In this document: positions 52,281 to 62,808 of the stretch, piece by piece | Layout: the number at the start of each line of letters is the position of its first letter | Numbering within the stretch: the first letter of the stretch is position 1 | Translations under genes and position numbers: made by a program | Assembly (NCBI RefSeq): GCF_014323705.1 | Contig: NZ_JABVEC010000017.1 | Span: 1-64,000 of the forward strand | Length of the DNA: 64,000 bases | Direction of reading: 5' to 3' | From: Actinomadura alba | GTDB taxonomy: Bacteria > Actinomycetota > Actinomycetes > Streptosporangiales > Streptosporangiaceae | Notes under the pieces: generated by a model | Seen by the model: only the letters and a program-made list of their open reading frames with translations | The model's database searches: none | What the model was told of the DNA's origin: nothing

Positions 52281-53303
52281 TCACGCTCCGCCGGGGCGGA
52301 TCGGCGCCGTGCTCGCCCGCGGCACCAGCACGGGGGTCGCGTTGCACGCACCGGCCACCTCTTCGCCCGCCACGAGGTCGAGCAGCCGGCGGGCCACGTG
52401 GGCGCCGTAGGCCGGGACGTCCAGGCTGACCGCGGTCAGCGGCGGGTGCACCAGGCGGCAGAGGACGGAGTCGTCCCAGGCCACGATCGACAGCCGGCCG
52501 GGTACCGGGACGCCCATCTCGGCGGCGACCGACAGCCCGGCGACGGCCATGATGTCGTTGTCGTACACGATCGCGCTGGGCGGCTCGGCCGAGGCGAGCA
52601 GCGAGCGGGTGGCCTGCGCGCCCTCTTCCCCGGTGTAGTCGGTGCCGACGACGACGGGCGTCACGCCGAGCTCACCGGCCACCGCCTCGAACGCCGTGGT
52701 GCGCACGAGCGTGTGACGCAACCCGGACAGCCCGGCGACCCGGGCGATGCGGTGGTGACCGAGCGCGGCGAGGTACTCGACGACCGAGCGCACCGCCGCC
52801 GCCTCGTCGTTCCACACCCCCGGCAACCCGCTCAGCCCGTCCGGGCCGCCGATGACGACGGCGGGCATGCCGAGATCGCGCAGAAGTTCGGCCCGCGCGT
52901 CGTCGACGTGCAGGTCGACCAGGAAGACCCCGTCGACCCGGCGTCCGGCCCACCAGCGCCGGTAGGTGGCGAGCTGCGCCGAGCGGTCCTCGGTGACCTG
53001 CAGCAGCAGCGCCACCTCGCGGGCGGCGAGCTCGCCCTCGATGCCGGAGATGAGCTGCATGAAGAAGGGCTCGATCCCGAGGGTCCGAGCCGGCCGGTCG
53101 ACCACCAGGCCGAGCGCGCCGGCCCGGCCGTCGGCCAGCGCACGGGCGGCGCTGCTCGGCTGCCACCCGACTTCGGCGGCGATCGCGAGGATCCGGCCGC
53201 GGGTGGTCTCGGACACTCCGGGCCGGCCGTTGAGCGCGAACGACACGGCGCTCTTGGTCACGCCGGCCCGAAGGGCGATGTCCGCGATGGTGGGCCGCTT
53301 CAC
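52281..53303 (-). CDS. LacI-family transcriptional repressor
   Basis: 340-residue repressor. The headpiece is TIADIALRAGVTKSAVSFALNG (about 5-26), with a hinge helix PSSAARALADGRAG. The effector domain is of the periplasmic-binding type (LGLVVDRPARTLG, VDGVFLVDL, SIVAWDDSVLCRLVHPPLTAV). GTG at 53303 with AGGAGG five bases upstream. Convergent with the oxidoreductase gene. It is a second local regulator next to the beta-glucoside locus and may act on it, on the palindrome at 53325, or elsewhere. Confidence 0.92.
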   Translation of the reverse strand: MKRPTIADIALRAGVTKSAVSFALNGRPGVSETTRGRILAIAAEVGWQPSSAARALADGRAGALGLVVDRPARTLGIEPFFMQLISGIEGELAAREVALLLQVTEDRSAQLATYRRWWAGRRVDGVFLVDLHVDDARAELLRDLGMPAVVIGGPDGLSGLPGVWNDEAAAVRSVVEYLAALGHHRIARVAGLSGLRHTLVRTTAFEAVAGELGVTPVVVGTDYTGEEGAQATRSLLASAEPPSAIVYDNDIMAVAGLSVAAEMGVPVPGRLSIVAWDDSVLCRLVHPPLTAVSLDVPAYGAHVARRLLDLVAGEEVAGACNATPVLVPRASTAPIRPGGA

Positions 53304-53324
53304 CGCTACCTCCTGGCCGCGCTC

Positions 53325-53332
53325 AACCGGTT
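53325..53332. promoter_or_regulatory. LacI-type operator upstream of the LacI gene
   Basis: AACCGGTT (extended CAACCGGTTTTG) is a palindrome with central CG, 22 bases upstream of the LacI gene start. It suggests autoregulation. Confidence 0.55.
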
Positions 53333-53490
53333 TTGCGGCGCTCCACAGGCTATCCCTCGGCGAATTCCCGGCGGGGACGCGGACCTCCGGCCGCCGGCGC
53401 ACGGCCGGCGCGTGATTGATCAGGACCATACGGCCGCGCTCAGATGCGCGCCACCGGCCTCACCACTCGACCAGCAGCAGGATCGCGGTG

Positions 53491-55011
53491 TCAGGGCCCT
53501 ACGCGGTAGACCCTGACCATGCCGTCACGAGTCGCGTACACCTCTCGCCAGCCCGTCCCCGGCCGAGGAGGATCACCCCAGGTCAGGCGGGCGTACTTGC
53601 GGCAGGAGCCGCACACCCGGCCATGGTCTACGTCGTAGAACAGGACGAGGTCCCCGGGCGCCGGAGCGGCCGCCCCGGGAGCGGCACGGGCGACCTGCGC
53701 GCGCCAGGCGAGACCGCCGAACGGCCCCTCCCGGTAGACGGCCAGGGTCTTGCCCGTGTGGGTGTCCGTCCACACCCTCGGCACGCCGTCCCCGTGCCGC
53801 GCCATCCAGGACCGGAACGCCTCCAGCTGGGTGTCACCACCTGCCCGCGTGCCCGGCCCCGCCCACCAGCCGCGCATCGCGGTGCCCGCCGCGGGCACCG
53901 CGACGGCGAGCAGGAGGACCACGGGCAGGGCCAACGCGACGCTTCGCACGCGGGGCCGGTCCCGCGCCCGGTGCAGGACGGCGAGGGCGGCCAGCCAGAC
54001 CAGCCCGAGGCCGCCGAGAACGAACGCCGGGAAGACCGGGAACCAGTACCGGATGAGCTGCAGCCTCAGCTTGGGGGCGGCCGGATCGGCGATCCCGCCG
54101 AGCAGGGTCAGCGGAATCCACAGCAGCGCGAACCACGCGACGGGGACGGCGAACCTGCGCGGTCGCAGCAGGCCGCCGAGCACCGTCAGCCCGAGCAGCA
54201 GCACCAGCCAGCCGCCCTCCGGATAGTCGTTGAGGGTCGTGGGCAGCCGGAGCAGGTAGACGTGCCGCGGCTTGTCCTGGAAGGTGTCGGCGATCTGGGG
54301 CGTCGTGGGACCCGACCCGTGTCCGGTGACGGAGCGCAGCCGGGTCAGCGGATCTCCGTACATCGCCCAGCACAGGAGCGTCTCGGCGAGCACGAGCGCG
54401 ATGACCGGCGCGGCCGCCCACAGCAGCCCCCGCCATCGCACCCGGCGGAAGACGAGCACCGCCACCAGCGGCCAGAGGAAGACGATGAACTCGCGTACGA
54501 GGTAGGACCAGCCGAGCAGGACGCCGAGGAGCAGCAGCATCCACGGCGTCGCCGGCAGCAGGTTTCGCCGGATCGCCACGGCCACGGCCAGCGCGATGGT
54601 GAACAGTCCGGCGGCGAGCACGTCCGGCAGCAGATCGGTGGAGTCGTAGGCGACCGGTGTCGACGCGAGCACCACGACGGCGGCGGCGGCGCCGACCGGT
54701 CGCGCGAACAACAGGCTGCCGAGCGCGTACGTGCCGAGCAGCAGCGAGAGCGCCGCCAGCAGAGGTACGACGTGGTACGCGGCCTGGGAGTATCCGAAGA
54801 CCGCGATCGCCAGGCGCGTCGGCACGATCAGGCCGAATCGGGTGACCTGGTGTATCGCGGCGGCGTCGGGGAGCGGCTGCGGGAACCGCGCCGCGGCCGT
54901 CAGGTAGTTCAGCTGGTCGGAGGGGTAGGGCAGGCGCAGATGCGCCAGCATGACCACAAGGCACCCGAGCGCCAGCGCCGCCCCGATGCCCAAGTCTCTC
55001 CGTTGCACCAA
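53491..55011 (-). CDS. GT-C-fold membrane glycosyltransferase (GT39-like)
   Basis: 506-residue integral membrane protein with 10-12 helices. The first luminal loop has RLPYPSDQLNYLTAAARFP, whose Asp resembles the catalytic Asp of GT-C transferases such as ArnT/GT39, which use polyprenyl-phosphate sugars. A roughly 120-residue extracytoplasmic C-terminal domain has CGSCRKYARLTWGD with a CxxC. The start is TTG at 55011 or GTG at 55008; neither has a strong ribosome site. It lies 33 bp after the CoA-transferase gene on the same strand, but functional linkage is not evident. The target (lipid, protein or polysaccharide) is unknown. Confidence 0.72.
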   Translation of the reverse strand: MVQRRDLGIGAALALGCLVVMLAHLRLPYPSDQLNYLTAAARFPQPLPDAAAIHQVTRFGLIVPTRLAIAVFGYSQAAYHVVPLLAALSLLLGTYALGSLLFARPVGAAAAVVVLASTPVAYDSTDLLPDVLAAGLFTIALAVAVAIRRNLLPATPWMLLLLGVLLGWSYLVREFIVFLWPLVAVLVFRRVRWRGLLWAAAPVIALVLAETLLCWAMYGDPLTRLRSVTGHGSGPTTPQIADTFQDKPRHVYLLRLPTTLNDYPEGGWLVLLLGLTVLGGLLRPRRFAVPVAWFALLWIPLTLLGGIADPAAPKLRLQLIRYWFPVFPAFVLGGLGLVWLAALAVLHRARDRPRVRSVALALPVVLLLAVAVPAAGTAMRGWWAGPGTRAGGDTQLEAFRSWMARHGDGVPRVWTDTHTGKTLAVYREGPFGGLAWRAQVARAAPGAAAPAPGDLVLFYDVDHGRVCGSCRKYARLTWGDPPRPGTGWREVYATRDGMVRVYRVGP

Positions 55012-55043
55012 GCGCCGTCGTGCGGGCCCGGCGGACGGCTCGC

Positions 55044-56225
55044 TTATGCCACCACCCCGTCCGCCCGCAGCGCGGCGATCTCGCCGGTGTCCAGGCCGAT
55101 CCCGGCGAGCACGTCATCGGTGTCGGCGCCGAGGGCCGGGGCGAGCGCGGCGCCGCGGCCGGCACCGGAGGCCGCGCCGGAGGCCGCCACGGAATCGATG
55201 GGCGAGCCGGGGACCGGAAGGCGTCCGATGCCGGGCTGGTCGAGCTCGGCCATCAGCGGGTTGCCGGCCGCCGCTCGGGCGGCCTCGGTGAAGGTCCGGT
55301 ACGGCGACCAGAGCACCGAGCTGCCGGCGAGCGCCTTCGCCACCTCGTCGAGACCACGCGCGGCGAACCAGGGTTCGATGAGGGCGGCGATGGCCTCGCG
55401 GTGGCGATAGCGGTCGGCGTCGGCGGCGAAGTCCGCGCCGAGCAGCCGTTCCAGTTCGGCGAACACCTCGGTCAGCCCGGTCACCGCGCCCAGGTCCGCG
55501 AAGTGCCGCGCGGTCAGCGTCACGAGCATCACCCGCCCGCCGTCAGAAGTGGCGAAGTCGCGGGCGAATCCGCCATAGAGGTGGTTGCCGATCCTCGGCC
55601 GGTCGGCGCCGCCCACGACCGCCTCACCGAGATGGCCCAGATTGCCGGCCATCGCCAGCGCCACGTCGGCGAGCGGCACCCGCATCGCCCGCCCCTCACC
55701 GGTGCGCGCCCGGTGCCGCTCGGCGGCGAGGATGCCGACGGCCGCGTAGAGCCCGCAGGCGATGTCCCAGGCTGGCACCACGTTGTTGACCGGGCCGGTG
55801 TGGGTCTGCGGCCCGGTGACGAGGGGGAAGCCCGTCTCGGCGTTGACGGTGTAGTCGACCGCGGGGCGGCCGTCGTGATGGCCCTCGATGCGCAGATGGA
55901 TCAGGTCGGGACGCGCCCCCGCCAGTTCCTCGTGGGACGGCCGGCGGGCGTTGGTGAGGACGATCCCGGTATCGGCGGCGAGCGCTCCGACGATCTCGCG
56001 TCCCCGCGGGGAACGGAGGTCGACGGTGATGGACCGCTTGCCCTTGTTCAGCCCCGCCCAGTACAGGCTGGCGCCCGACGGGGCCAGCGGCCACCGCCGT
56101 ACATCCGGGGCGCCCCCGATCGGGTCGACCCGGATCACCTCGGCGCCGAGCTGGGCGAGTGTCATGCCACCGAGCGGCGCGGCGACGAAGCTGGAGATCT
56201 CCAGGATCCGGAGGCCGCCGAGCAT
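55044..56225 (-). CDS. CaiB/BaiF (class III) CoA-transferase
   Basis: 393-residue CoA-transferase. LRILEISSFVAAPLGGMTLAQLGAEVIRVDPIGG in parts, LNKGKRSITVDLRSPRGREI and AWDIACGLYAAVGILAAERHR are typical. The catalytic Asp of the family falls in the VDYTVNAETG region. It transfers CoA between acyl-CoA and a carboxylic acid. The C-terminus contains an Ala/Gly-rich stretch (SVAASGAASGAGRG). Its ATG overlaps the TGA of the thiolase gene (TGATG), so the two are coupled and probably act in one degradative pathway. Confidence 0.9.
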   Translation of the reverse strand: MLGGLRILEISSFVAAPLGGMTLAQLGAEVIRVDPIGGAPDVRRWPLAPSGASLYWAGLNKGKRSITVDLRSPRGREIVGALAADTGIVLTNARRPSHEELAGARPDLIHLRIEGHHDGRPAVDYTVNAETGFPLVTGPQTHTGPVNNVVPAWDIACGLYAAVGILAAERHRARTGEGRAMRVPLADVALAMAGNLGHLGEAVVGGADRPRIGNHLYGGFARDFATSDGGRVMLVTLTARHFADLGAVTGLTEVFAELERLLGADFAADADRYRHREAIAALIEPWFAARGLDEVAKALAGSSVLWSPYRTFTEAARAAAGNPLMAELDQPGIGRLPVPGSPIDSVAASGAASGAGRGAALAPALGADTDDVLAGIGLDTGEIAALRADGVVA

Positions 56226-57424
56226 CAGGTGACCCGCTCGAACACCGCGGCCATGCCCTGACCACCTCCGATGCACATGGTCTCCAGACCGTAGCGGGCC
56301 TCGCGCCGGTCCATCTCGTGCAGAAGGGTGGCGAGGATCCGCGCGCCGGTCGCGCCGACCGGGTGGCCGAGCGAGATCCCGGAGCCGTTGACGTTGAGCC
56401 GGTCGAGATCGGTCAGCCCCCACTCGCGGGTGACGCCGAGGACCTGGGCGGCGAAGGCCTCGTTGAGCTCGATGAGGTCCATGTCGTCGAGGGTGAGCCC
56501 GGCGCGCCGCAGCGCGGCGGCGGTGGCGGGAACGGGACCGAGACCCATCAGCTCCGGCGCGACGCCCGCGACGGCCCATGACACGAGCCGGGCCCGTACT
56601 TCGAGCCCCAGCCGGTCGGCGTTCTCCGCGGTCGTCACCAGGCACACCGCCGCGCCGTCGTTCTGCCCGCTGGAGTTCCCGGCGGTGACGGTCGACTCCG
56701 CGTCCTGTGCAAGGCGCACGGGCCGCAGCTTGGCGAGCTTCTCCACGGACGTGTCGGCCCGGGGATGCTCGTCGGTGTCGACGACGACCGTCTCCTTCCG
56801 CCCGCGGACCTCCACGGGGACGAGTTCGGCGGCGAAGCGCCCTTCACGCTGGGCGGCGACGGCCCGCTGGTGCGACCGCACGGCGAAGGCGTCCTGCTCC
56901 TCACGGGGGATGCCGTGCTTGCGGCGTACGTTCTCGGCCGTCTCGAGCATCCCACCCGGCACCGGGTGGAGCTCGCCGCCGGCAGTCACGCGCGCCCGGT
57001 CCAGCCGGTCGGCCAGTTTGATCTCCACACCGGGGCGGTCCCACCGCAGGCCGGTGGCGTAGTACTCCACCTGGCTCATGCTCTCGACACCGCCCGCGAT
57101 GACCGTGTCGCCGGCGCCGCTCTGAACCTGCAGCACAGCGTCGATCACCGCCTGCAGACCCGAACCGCAGCGCCGGTCGACCTGCCGGCCGGCCGTCTCG
57201 ACCGGCAGCCCCGCGTCGAGCGCGGCCACCCGGCCGATGGCCGGAGCCTCGCCGTTGGGGTTGCAGTTGCCGAGGATCACGTCGTCGACGCGGTCGGCGC
57301 CGGTGCGCTTGAGCAACTCCGTGATGACGGTGGCTGCGAGTCGCTGCGGCGGCACGTCGCGAAGTGACCCGCCGAACCGGCCGACCGGCGTACGGACCGG
57401 AGAGCAGACAACGACCTCACGCAT
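56225..57424 (-). CDS. acetyl-CoA acyltransferase (thiolase)
   Basis: 399-residue thiolase that cleaves 3-ketoacyl-CoA (or forms it). The nucleophilic Cys is in RRCGSGLQAV (about residue 88), the HPVGATGA His near 350 and the second Cys in ETMCIGGGQGMA near 380. The NEAFAAQV motif is intact. GGAGG sits six bases before the ATG. It starts the two-gene unit with the CoA-transferase. Function is probably the final step of a fatty acid or aromatic/sterol side-chain degradation. Confidence 0.93.
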   Translation of the reverse strand: MREVVVCSPVRTPVGRFGGSLRDVPPQRLAATVITELLKRTGADRVDDVILGNCNPNGEAPAIGRVAALDAGLPVETAGRQVDRRCGSGLQAVIDAVLQVQSGAGDTVIAGGVESMSQVEYYATGLRWDRPGVEIKLADRLDRARVTAGGELHPVPGGMLETAENVRRKHGIPREEQDAFAVRSHQRAVAAQREGRFAAELVPVEVRGRKETVVVDTDEHPRADTSVEKLAKLRPVRLAQDAESTVTAGNSSGQNDGAAVCLVTTAENADRLGLEVRARLVSWAVAGVAPELMGLGPVPATAAALRRAGLTLDDMDLIELNEAFAAQVLGVTREWGLTDLDRLNVNGSGISLGHPVGATGARILATLLHEMDRREARYGLETMCIGGGQGMAAVFERVT

Positions 57425-57581
57425 GACGAACCTCCAGGCGACCACCGATCCGGATGCCAGTCTGCCGCACGGCTCGGCACCGGTTATCCACAGATCGCCT
57501 GAAGGGACTGATGTCACAGAACCGGCCGCGATTACCGTCCGGAATCGGATGCACACAGCCCCCCGAGGGAGGAGACTCCTC

Positions 57582-58034
57582 ATGGCAACGACCGAAGACC
57601 GCGTGACGACCCTGGAGGGACGCATGAACGTGCTGGAGACCTGGGCCGGGCCCGGCCAGATCGAAGCGCTCGCCGCCGGGTTAACCGAGGTACGCGCCAA
57701 TGTTCGCACCGTCATCAGAACCCAGGAGCGCCACACCCGCCAGCTCGCCGATCTCACCTCGGACGTCTCCGGGCTGAAGACCGACGTCGCCGAGCTCAAG
57801 ACGGACATGGCCCAGGTCAAGGCCGACGTCGCCGAGCTGAAGGCCGACATGGCCCAGGTCAAGGCCGACGTCGCCGAACTGAAGGCCGACATGGCCCAGG
57901 TCAAGGCCGACGTCGCCGAGCTGAAGGCCGACATGGCCCAGGTCAAGGCCGATGTCGCCGACCTGACCACCACACTGAAGATGATCGTCGACCACCTCGG
58001 GATCACCGGGGCCCCGGTCGGCCAGACCGGGTAA
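57582..58034 (+). CDS. coiled-coil protein with 14-residue repeats
   Basis: 150-residue acidic/basic alpha-helical protein without signal peptide. Residues 75-130 are four copies of DMAQVKADVAELKA, exact at the DNA level (42-bp units starting at 57804, 57846, 57888 and 57930). The repeats are two heptads long, giving a continuous coiled coil with hydrophobic positions M/V/V/L. GGAGGA lies eight bases before the ATG. It has no recognised function and might be a homo-oligomeric scaffold. It is convergent with the siderophore-binding protein gene. Confidence 0.8.
   Translation: MATTEDRVTTLEGRMNVLETWAGPGQIEALAAGLTEVRANVRTVIRTQERHTRQLADLTSDVSGLKTDVAELKTDMAQVKADVAELKADMAQVKADVAELKADMAQVKADVAELKADMAQVKADVADLTTTLKMIVDHLGITGAPVGQTG
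57804..57971 (+). repeat. 42-bp tandem repeat, four copies, in coiled-coil gene
   Basis: Copies begin at 57804, 57846, 57888 and 57930; they differ only by a few synonymous changes (gaactg/gagctg; gatgtc/gacgtc). The number of units sets the length of the coiled coil. Confidence 0.95.
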
Positions 58035-58043
58035 CCCGGTAAG

Positions 58044-58075
58044 CGGCCGCCGCCCGACCGGGAGGGCGGCGGCCG
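58044..58075. terminator. 12-bp-stem hairpin between convergent genes
   Basis: CGGCCGCCGCCC and GGGCGGCGGCCG pair perfectly around an 8-base loop, right after the coiled-coil gene stop and before the siderophore-binding gene stop. Bidirectional. Confidence 0.85.
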
Positions 58076-58084
58076 TCCCCGGCC

Positions 58085-59092
<1,008 letters not shown>

Positions 59093-59129
59093 CTAGCATT
59101 CCTCCGCAGTTAGGTAAAACTAACTTCAA

Positions 59130-59148
59130 TTAGGTTAGGTATACCTAA
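59130..59148. promoter_or_regulatory. DtxR/IdeR-type iron box
   Basis: ttaggttaggtatacctaa matches the 19-bp iron-box consensus of actinobacterial DtxR-family repressors (TTAGGTTAGGCTNACCTAA) at nearly every position. It lies 38 bases upstream of the lipoprotein start and 56 bases upstream of the first permease. A partial second copy (ttaggtaaaactaac) is at 59110-59124. Confidence 0.92.
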
Positions 59149-59203
59149 GCACACGAATCGGTCAACACGGGCCCGAGGGGTGATCAATGGAAGAGGGCGG
59201 GAC

Positions 59204-60223
59204 ATGACGGCGGTGCCGCTCGGCGCACTGCGCCGGCACCGGCTGTTGATCCTCCTCGGGCTCGCGCTCCTGACGATGGGCGTGACCGTGGCGAGCATCT
59301 CGATCGGTGCGATGCGGATCCCGCTGCCCGGTGTCTGGAGCGCGCTCGTCCACCCGACCGGTACCGAGCAGGACGACGTGGTGCGCTCGCTGCGGCTGCC
59401 CCGGACCGCGTTCGGGCTGCTCGCCGGGACGGCGCTCGGGATGGCCGGGGCGCTCGTCCAGGGACACACCCGAAACCCGCTCGCCGATCCCGGCCTGCTG
59501 GGCGTCACCCAGGGTGCGGCGTTCGCCATGGTGCTCAGCATCTTCACGCTGGGCGTGACGGACCTGCGGGTGTACATCTGGTTCGGTTTCGCCGGGGCGC
59601 TGGTCGCGAGTGTGGCGGTCTTCACCCTCGGGTCGGTGGGCGGCGGCGGAGCCACTCCGATCACGCTCGCGCTCGCCGGGGCGGCCGTGAGCACGCTGCT
59701 GCACGGCCTGATCTCCGGCCTCGTCCTGCTCGACCAGCAGGCCCTGAACGTCTACCGGTTCTGGCAGGCGGGCGCCATCGCGGGCCGTGACGCGCGGCTG
59801 CTCCCGCAGGTGCTGCCGTTCGTACTGCTCGGCCTGTTCCTGGCGCTGGCCAACGCGCCCGGCCTCAACGTGCTGTCGCTGGGCGAGGACGTGGCCCGCT
59901 CACTGGGCCGGCGGGTGGGGCCGACCAGGGCGCTCGGCATCGCGTCGATCACCCTGCTGACCGGGTCGGCGGTGGCGGTCTGCGGTGCGCTGGCCTTCGT
60001 CGGCCTGATCGTCCCGCACGTCGCGCGGGCGTTGTCCGGTCCGGACCACCGGTGGCTGCTGCCGTACTCAGGTCTGCTGGGCGCGATCCTGCTGCTCGGC
60101 GCCGACATCGCCGGCCGCATCGTGGCCCGGCCCGGTGAACTGGAGGTGGGCATCATGCTGGCCCTGATCGGGGGTCCGTTCTTCATCGCGCTGGTGCGCC
60201 GCCGCAAGCCGGTGCGCCTGTGA
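59204..60223 (+). CDS. iron-siderophore ABC permease (FecCD family, first subunit)
   Basis: 339-residue permease with about ten transmembrane helices. Family motifs are RLPRTAFGLLAGTALGMAGALVQGHTRNPLADPGLLGVTQGA (in pieces), NVLSLGEDVARSLGRRVG and FVGLIVPHVARAL. ATG at 59204 with a GAGGGCGGG upstream. Its stop overlaps the GTG of the second permease (GTGA). Forms the heterodimeric channel for ferric siderophores. Confidence 0.93.
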   Translation: MTAVPLGALRRHRLLILLGLALLTMGVTVASISIGAMRIPLPGVWSALVHPTGTEQDDVVRSLRLPRTAFGLLAGTALGMAGALVQGHTRNPLADPGLLGVTQGAAFAMVLSIFTLGVTDLRVYIWFGFAGALVASVAVFTLGSVGGGGATPITLALAGAAVSTLLHGLISGLVLLDQQALNVYRFWQAGAIAGRDARLLPQVLPFVLLGLFLALANAPGLNVLSLGEDVARSLGRRVGPTRALGIASITLLTGSAVAVCGALAFVGLIVPHVARALSGPDHRWLLPYSGLLGAILLLGADIAGRIVARPGELEVGIMLALIGGPFFIALVRRRKPVRL

Positions 60224-61317
60224 GATCGCCCATACCGCGCACCGCGCCGGCCGGCTCCGTCCGTACGGGTGGCGTCTCGCTGACCGTACGGGTCGCACGC
60301 GTCTCGTTCCGGGTCCGGCCCCGCCCGATCACCGTGGCACTGGCCGGGCTCGGCCTGCTCGCGCTGCTGATGGCGCTCAGCGTGGGCCGCGGCGACTTCC
60401 CGATCGGGGTCGGCGACGTGTTCCGCACGCTGCTCGGCGGCGAGGAGAACCGGTTCGTCGTCATGGAGCTGCGGCTGCCCCGCGCTCTGACGGGTGCGCT
60501 GGTCGGCGCGGCGCTCGGCCTGTCGGGCGCGATCGCGCAGGCGGTCGCCCGCAATCCCCTGGCCAGCCCGGACGTCCTCGGCGTCACCTCGGGAGCGAGC
60601 GTGGCCGTGGTCCTGGTGATGATCACAGGCGGCGGGTACGGCGGGGTGAGCGGCCTGATCGCCACGCTCGGCGTGCCGTTCGCCGGGCTCGCCGGCGGCC
60701 TGGTCGCCGGCATCGGCGTCTATCTGCTGGCCTGGCGGCACGGGCTGGACGGCTACCGCCTCGTGCTCGTCGGCATCGGCGTGACGAGCATCGCCGCGAA
60801 CGTGAAGTGGTGGCTGCTCACCATCGGGGACGTCGACCAGGCGTCCCGCGCCATGGTCTGGATCACCGGCAGCCTCAACGGGCGCGGCTGGGAGCACGTC
60901 CGCCCGGTGGCCCTCGCGCTGATGCTGCTGATCCCGCTGACCCTGCTCGGCGCCCACAAACTCGAGGCACTCCGGCTCGGTGACGACTCCGCGCGCGGAC
61001 TCGGGCTGCGGGTCGACCTGGCCCGTTCCCTTCTCGTGCTCGCGGCCGTCGCGCTGGCCGCGGTGGCCACCGCCTCGGCGGGGCCGGTGGAGTTCGTCGC
61101 GCTGGCCGCCCCGCAGATCGCACTGCGGCTGTGCGGATCCACCCGGCCGCCGCTGGTCGGCTCCCTGGTGGTCGGCGCCGTTCTCACCGTCGGCGCGGAT
61201 CTGATCGCCCGCACCGCCTTCGGCGGCGTGGAACTGCCGGTCGGCGTGGTCACGGCGGTCCTCGGCGCACCCTTCCTCATCTATCTGCTCGTCCGGTCCC
61301 GGCGGAAGGCGACCTAG
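60220..61317 (+). CDS. iron-siderophore ABC permease (FecCD family, second subunit)
   Basis: 365-residue permease with about ten helices and a roughly 35-residue charged N-terminal extension. Motifs are [39 protein letters not shown] and [16 protein letters not shown]. It couples with the first permease by a GTGA overlap and with the ATPase gene by a one-base overlap of its TAG (shared G with GTG). In other members the penultimate VGLxxPH region is conserved; here it reads VALAAPQ, with Gln in place of His. Confidence 0.92.
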   Translation: MRSPIPRTAPAGSVRTGGVSLTVRVARVSFRVRPRPITVALAGLGLLALLMALSVGRGDFPIGVGDVFRTLLGGEENRFVVMELRLPRALTGALVGAALGLSGAIAQAVARNPLASPDVLGVTSGASVAVVLVMITGGGYGGVSGLIATLGVPFAGLAGGLVAGIGVYLLAWRHGLDGYRLVLVGIGVTSIAANVKWWLLTIGDVDQASRAMVWITGSLNGRGWEHVRPVALALMLLIPLTLLGAHKLEALRLGDDSARGLGLRVDLARSLLVLAAVALAAVATASAGPVEFVALAAPQIALRLCGSTRPPLVGSLVVGAVLTVGADLIARTAFGGVELPVGVVTAVLGAPFLIYLLVRSRRKAT

Positions 61318-62132
61318 TGGCTTCATTGACCGCGCGCGACCTGCGGCTCGGGTACGGCGACCGGATCGTCGTCGACGGGCTGTCCCTCGACCTCGGCGAC
61401 GCCGGGGTCACGGCGATCATCGGGCCGAACGGCTGCGGCAAGTCGACGCTGCTGCGCGCCCTCGGACGGCTGCTCAAACCCCACGCAGGCCGGGTACTGC
61501 TGGACGGGGACGACATCGCGAAGGTGCCGACCCGCGAGGTGGCCAAGCGGCTGGCCATCCTGCCGCAGGCACCGCAGGCACCCGAGGGACTGACCGTCGC
61601 CGACCTCGTGACCCGTGGCCGTCACCCCCACCAGTCGTGGTACCGCCAGTGGTCGTCCTCCGACGAGGGCGCGGTGGCCGACGCGCTGGCCAAGACCGGG
61701 CTGCTCGAGCTGGCCGACCGGCCCCTCGACGAGCTGTCCGGCGGGCAGCGGCAGCGCGCCTGGATCTCCATGGCGCTCGCCCAGGACACCGGCCTGCTGC
61801 TGCTCGACGAGCCCACCACGTTCCTCGACCTGGCCCACCAGATCGAGGTGCTGGAGCTGATCCGCCGGCTGCATGCCGACCACGGCCGTACGGTCGTCAT
61901 GGTGCTGCACGACCTCAACCTGGCGGCGCGCTACGCGGACCGGCTCGTCGCCATGCGCGACGGCCGGGTCGCCGCCTCAGGAGCACCCGCCGAGGTGCTC
62001 ACCGTGGAACTGCTCGCCGAGGTGTTCGGCCTGGACGCCAAGATCATCACAGATCCGGTCTCGGGCGGCCCCCTGGTCGTCCCCCTCGGCGGCGCGCGGT
62101 CCGCGACGGCCCGGCCGCCGGACGGCTCCTAG
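61317..62132 (+). CDS. iron-siderophore ABC ATP-binding protein
   Basis: 271-residue ATPase. Walker [10 protein letters not shown], signature LSGGQRQRA, Walker [16 protein letters not shown] and the switch His in [12 protein letters not shown] are intact. GTG start shares a G with the TAG of the permease. It completes the FecBCDE-type importer. The stop overlaps, on the opposite strand, the last codon of the convergent hydrolase (both stops are within four bases). Confidence 0.94.
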   Translation: MASLTARDLRLGYGDRIVVDGLSLDLGDAGVTAIIGPNGCGKSTLLRALGRLLKPHAGRVLLDGDDIAKVPTREVAKRLAILPQAPQAPEGLTVADLVTRGRHPHQSWYRQWSSSDEGAVADALAKTGLLELADRPLDELSGGQRQRAWISMALAQDTGLLLLDEPTTFLDLAHQIEVLELIRRLHADHGRTVVMVLHDLNLAARYADRLVAMRDGRVAASGAPAEVLTVELLAEVFGLDAKIITDPVSGGPLVVPLGGARSATARPPDGS

Positions 62133-62806
62133 CGCTCGGCCCGGTAGGCCTCCAGGCGGTCGGCGAGCTCGGCCGGGCGGGCGAGCATCGGCATGTGGCC
62201 GGTGGCGATCTCGTCGGGGATGATGCCCAGGCGTTCACGCACGACGCGGCGCATGAACTCGGCCGGGAAGAAGCGGTCGTCGCCGCAGAGCAGGAATCTC
62301 GTCGGCACATCGGGCCACGCCTTGAGCGGCCACGGCTTGACGAACGGCGTGCCGGACTGATCCCGCTCGGCCCGTGTCGCCTCGGCCACGAGGTCCGGCG
62401 GGACGTCGTGGTAGTAGACGTCTGACGGGTCGTCCGAAGCCGGACCGCCGTGTTCGGCCTGTTCGCGCTTCGCCTGCTCGTAGCCGGTGTTGGCCCACCA
62501 GTCACCCGGCGGCTCGCCCGGCGACGGGATCATCGCCTGCAACAGCACCAGCAGGTCGACCGGCATCCTGTCGCAGACCAGCGGACCGGTGAAACCGCCG
62601 AGCGAGTGGGCCACCAGGACGAGGTCGGTACGGTCGCCGATGGCGTCGACGACCGCGTCGGCGTACTCGGCCAGCCCGGCCGAGTCGTCCGCGCAGGGCA
62701 GATCCACCGCCACTACGTCATGGCCTCGCTCACGCAGCTCGGCGCTCAGGGGGCGCCAGTACTCCGGGCCGCTCGCGGCACCGGGAATCAGGACATATGT
62801 GGCCAT
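62129..62806 (-). CDS. alpha/beta hydrolase (small EstA/HNL-like type)
   Basis: 225-residue hydrolase. [19 protein letters not shown] (oxyanion strand), the nucleophile elbow [10 protein letters not shown] (Ser about residue 75), the Asp in [10 protein letters not shown] and the His in [12 protein letters not shown] complete the triad. This pattern occurs in plant-type esterases/hydroxynitrile lyases and their bacterial relatives. It lies 2 bp after the PPOX-type gene on the same strand, so they are one operon. Function unknown. Confidence 0.9.
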   Translation of the reverse strand: MATYVLIPGAASGPEYWRPLSAELRERGHDVVAVDLPCADDSAGLAEYADAVVDAIGDRTDLVLVAHSLGGFTGPLVCDRMPVDLLVLLQAMIPSPGEPPGDWWANTGYEQAKREQAEHGGPASDDPSDVYYHDVPPDLVAEATRAERDQSGTPFVKPWPLKAWPDVPTRFLLCGDDRFFPAEFMRRVVRERLGIIPDEIATGHMPMLARPAELADRLEAYRAER

Positions 62807-62808
62807 CG

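Noticed and set aside
55044-56645. A longer CoA-transferase with 140 extra N-terminal residues
   Set aside because: The extra part is antisense-like, out of frame with the thiolase gene it overlaps, and Arg-rich. The conserved LRILEISSF start is at 56225.
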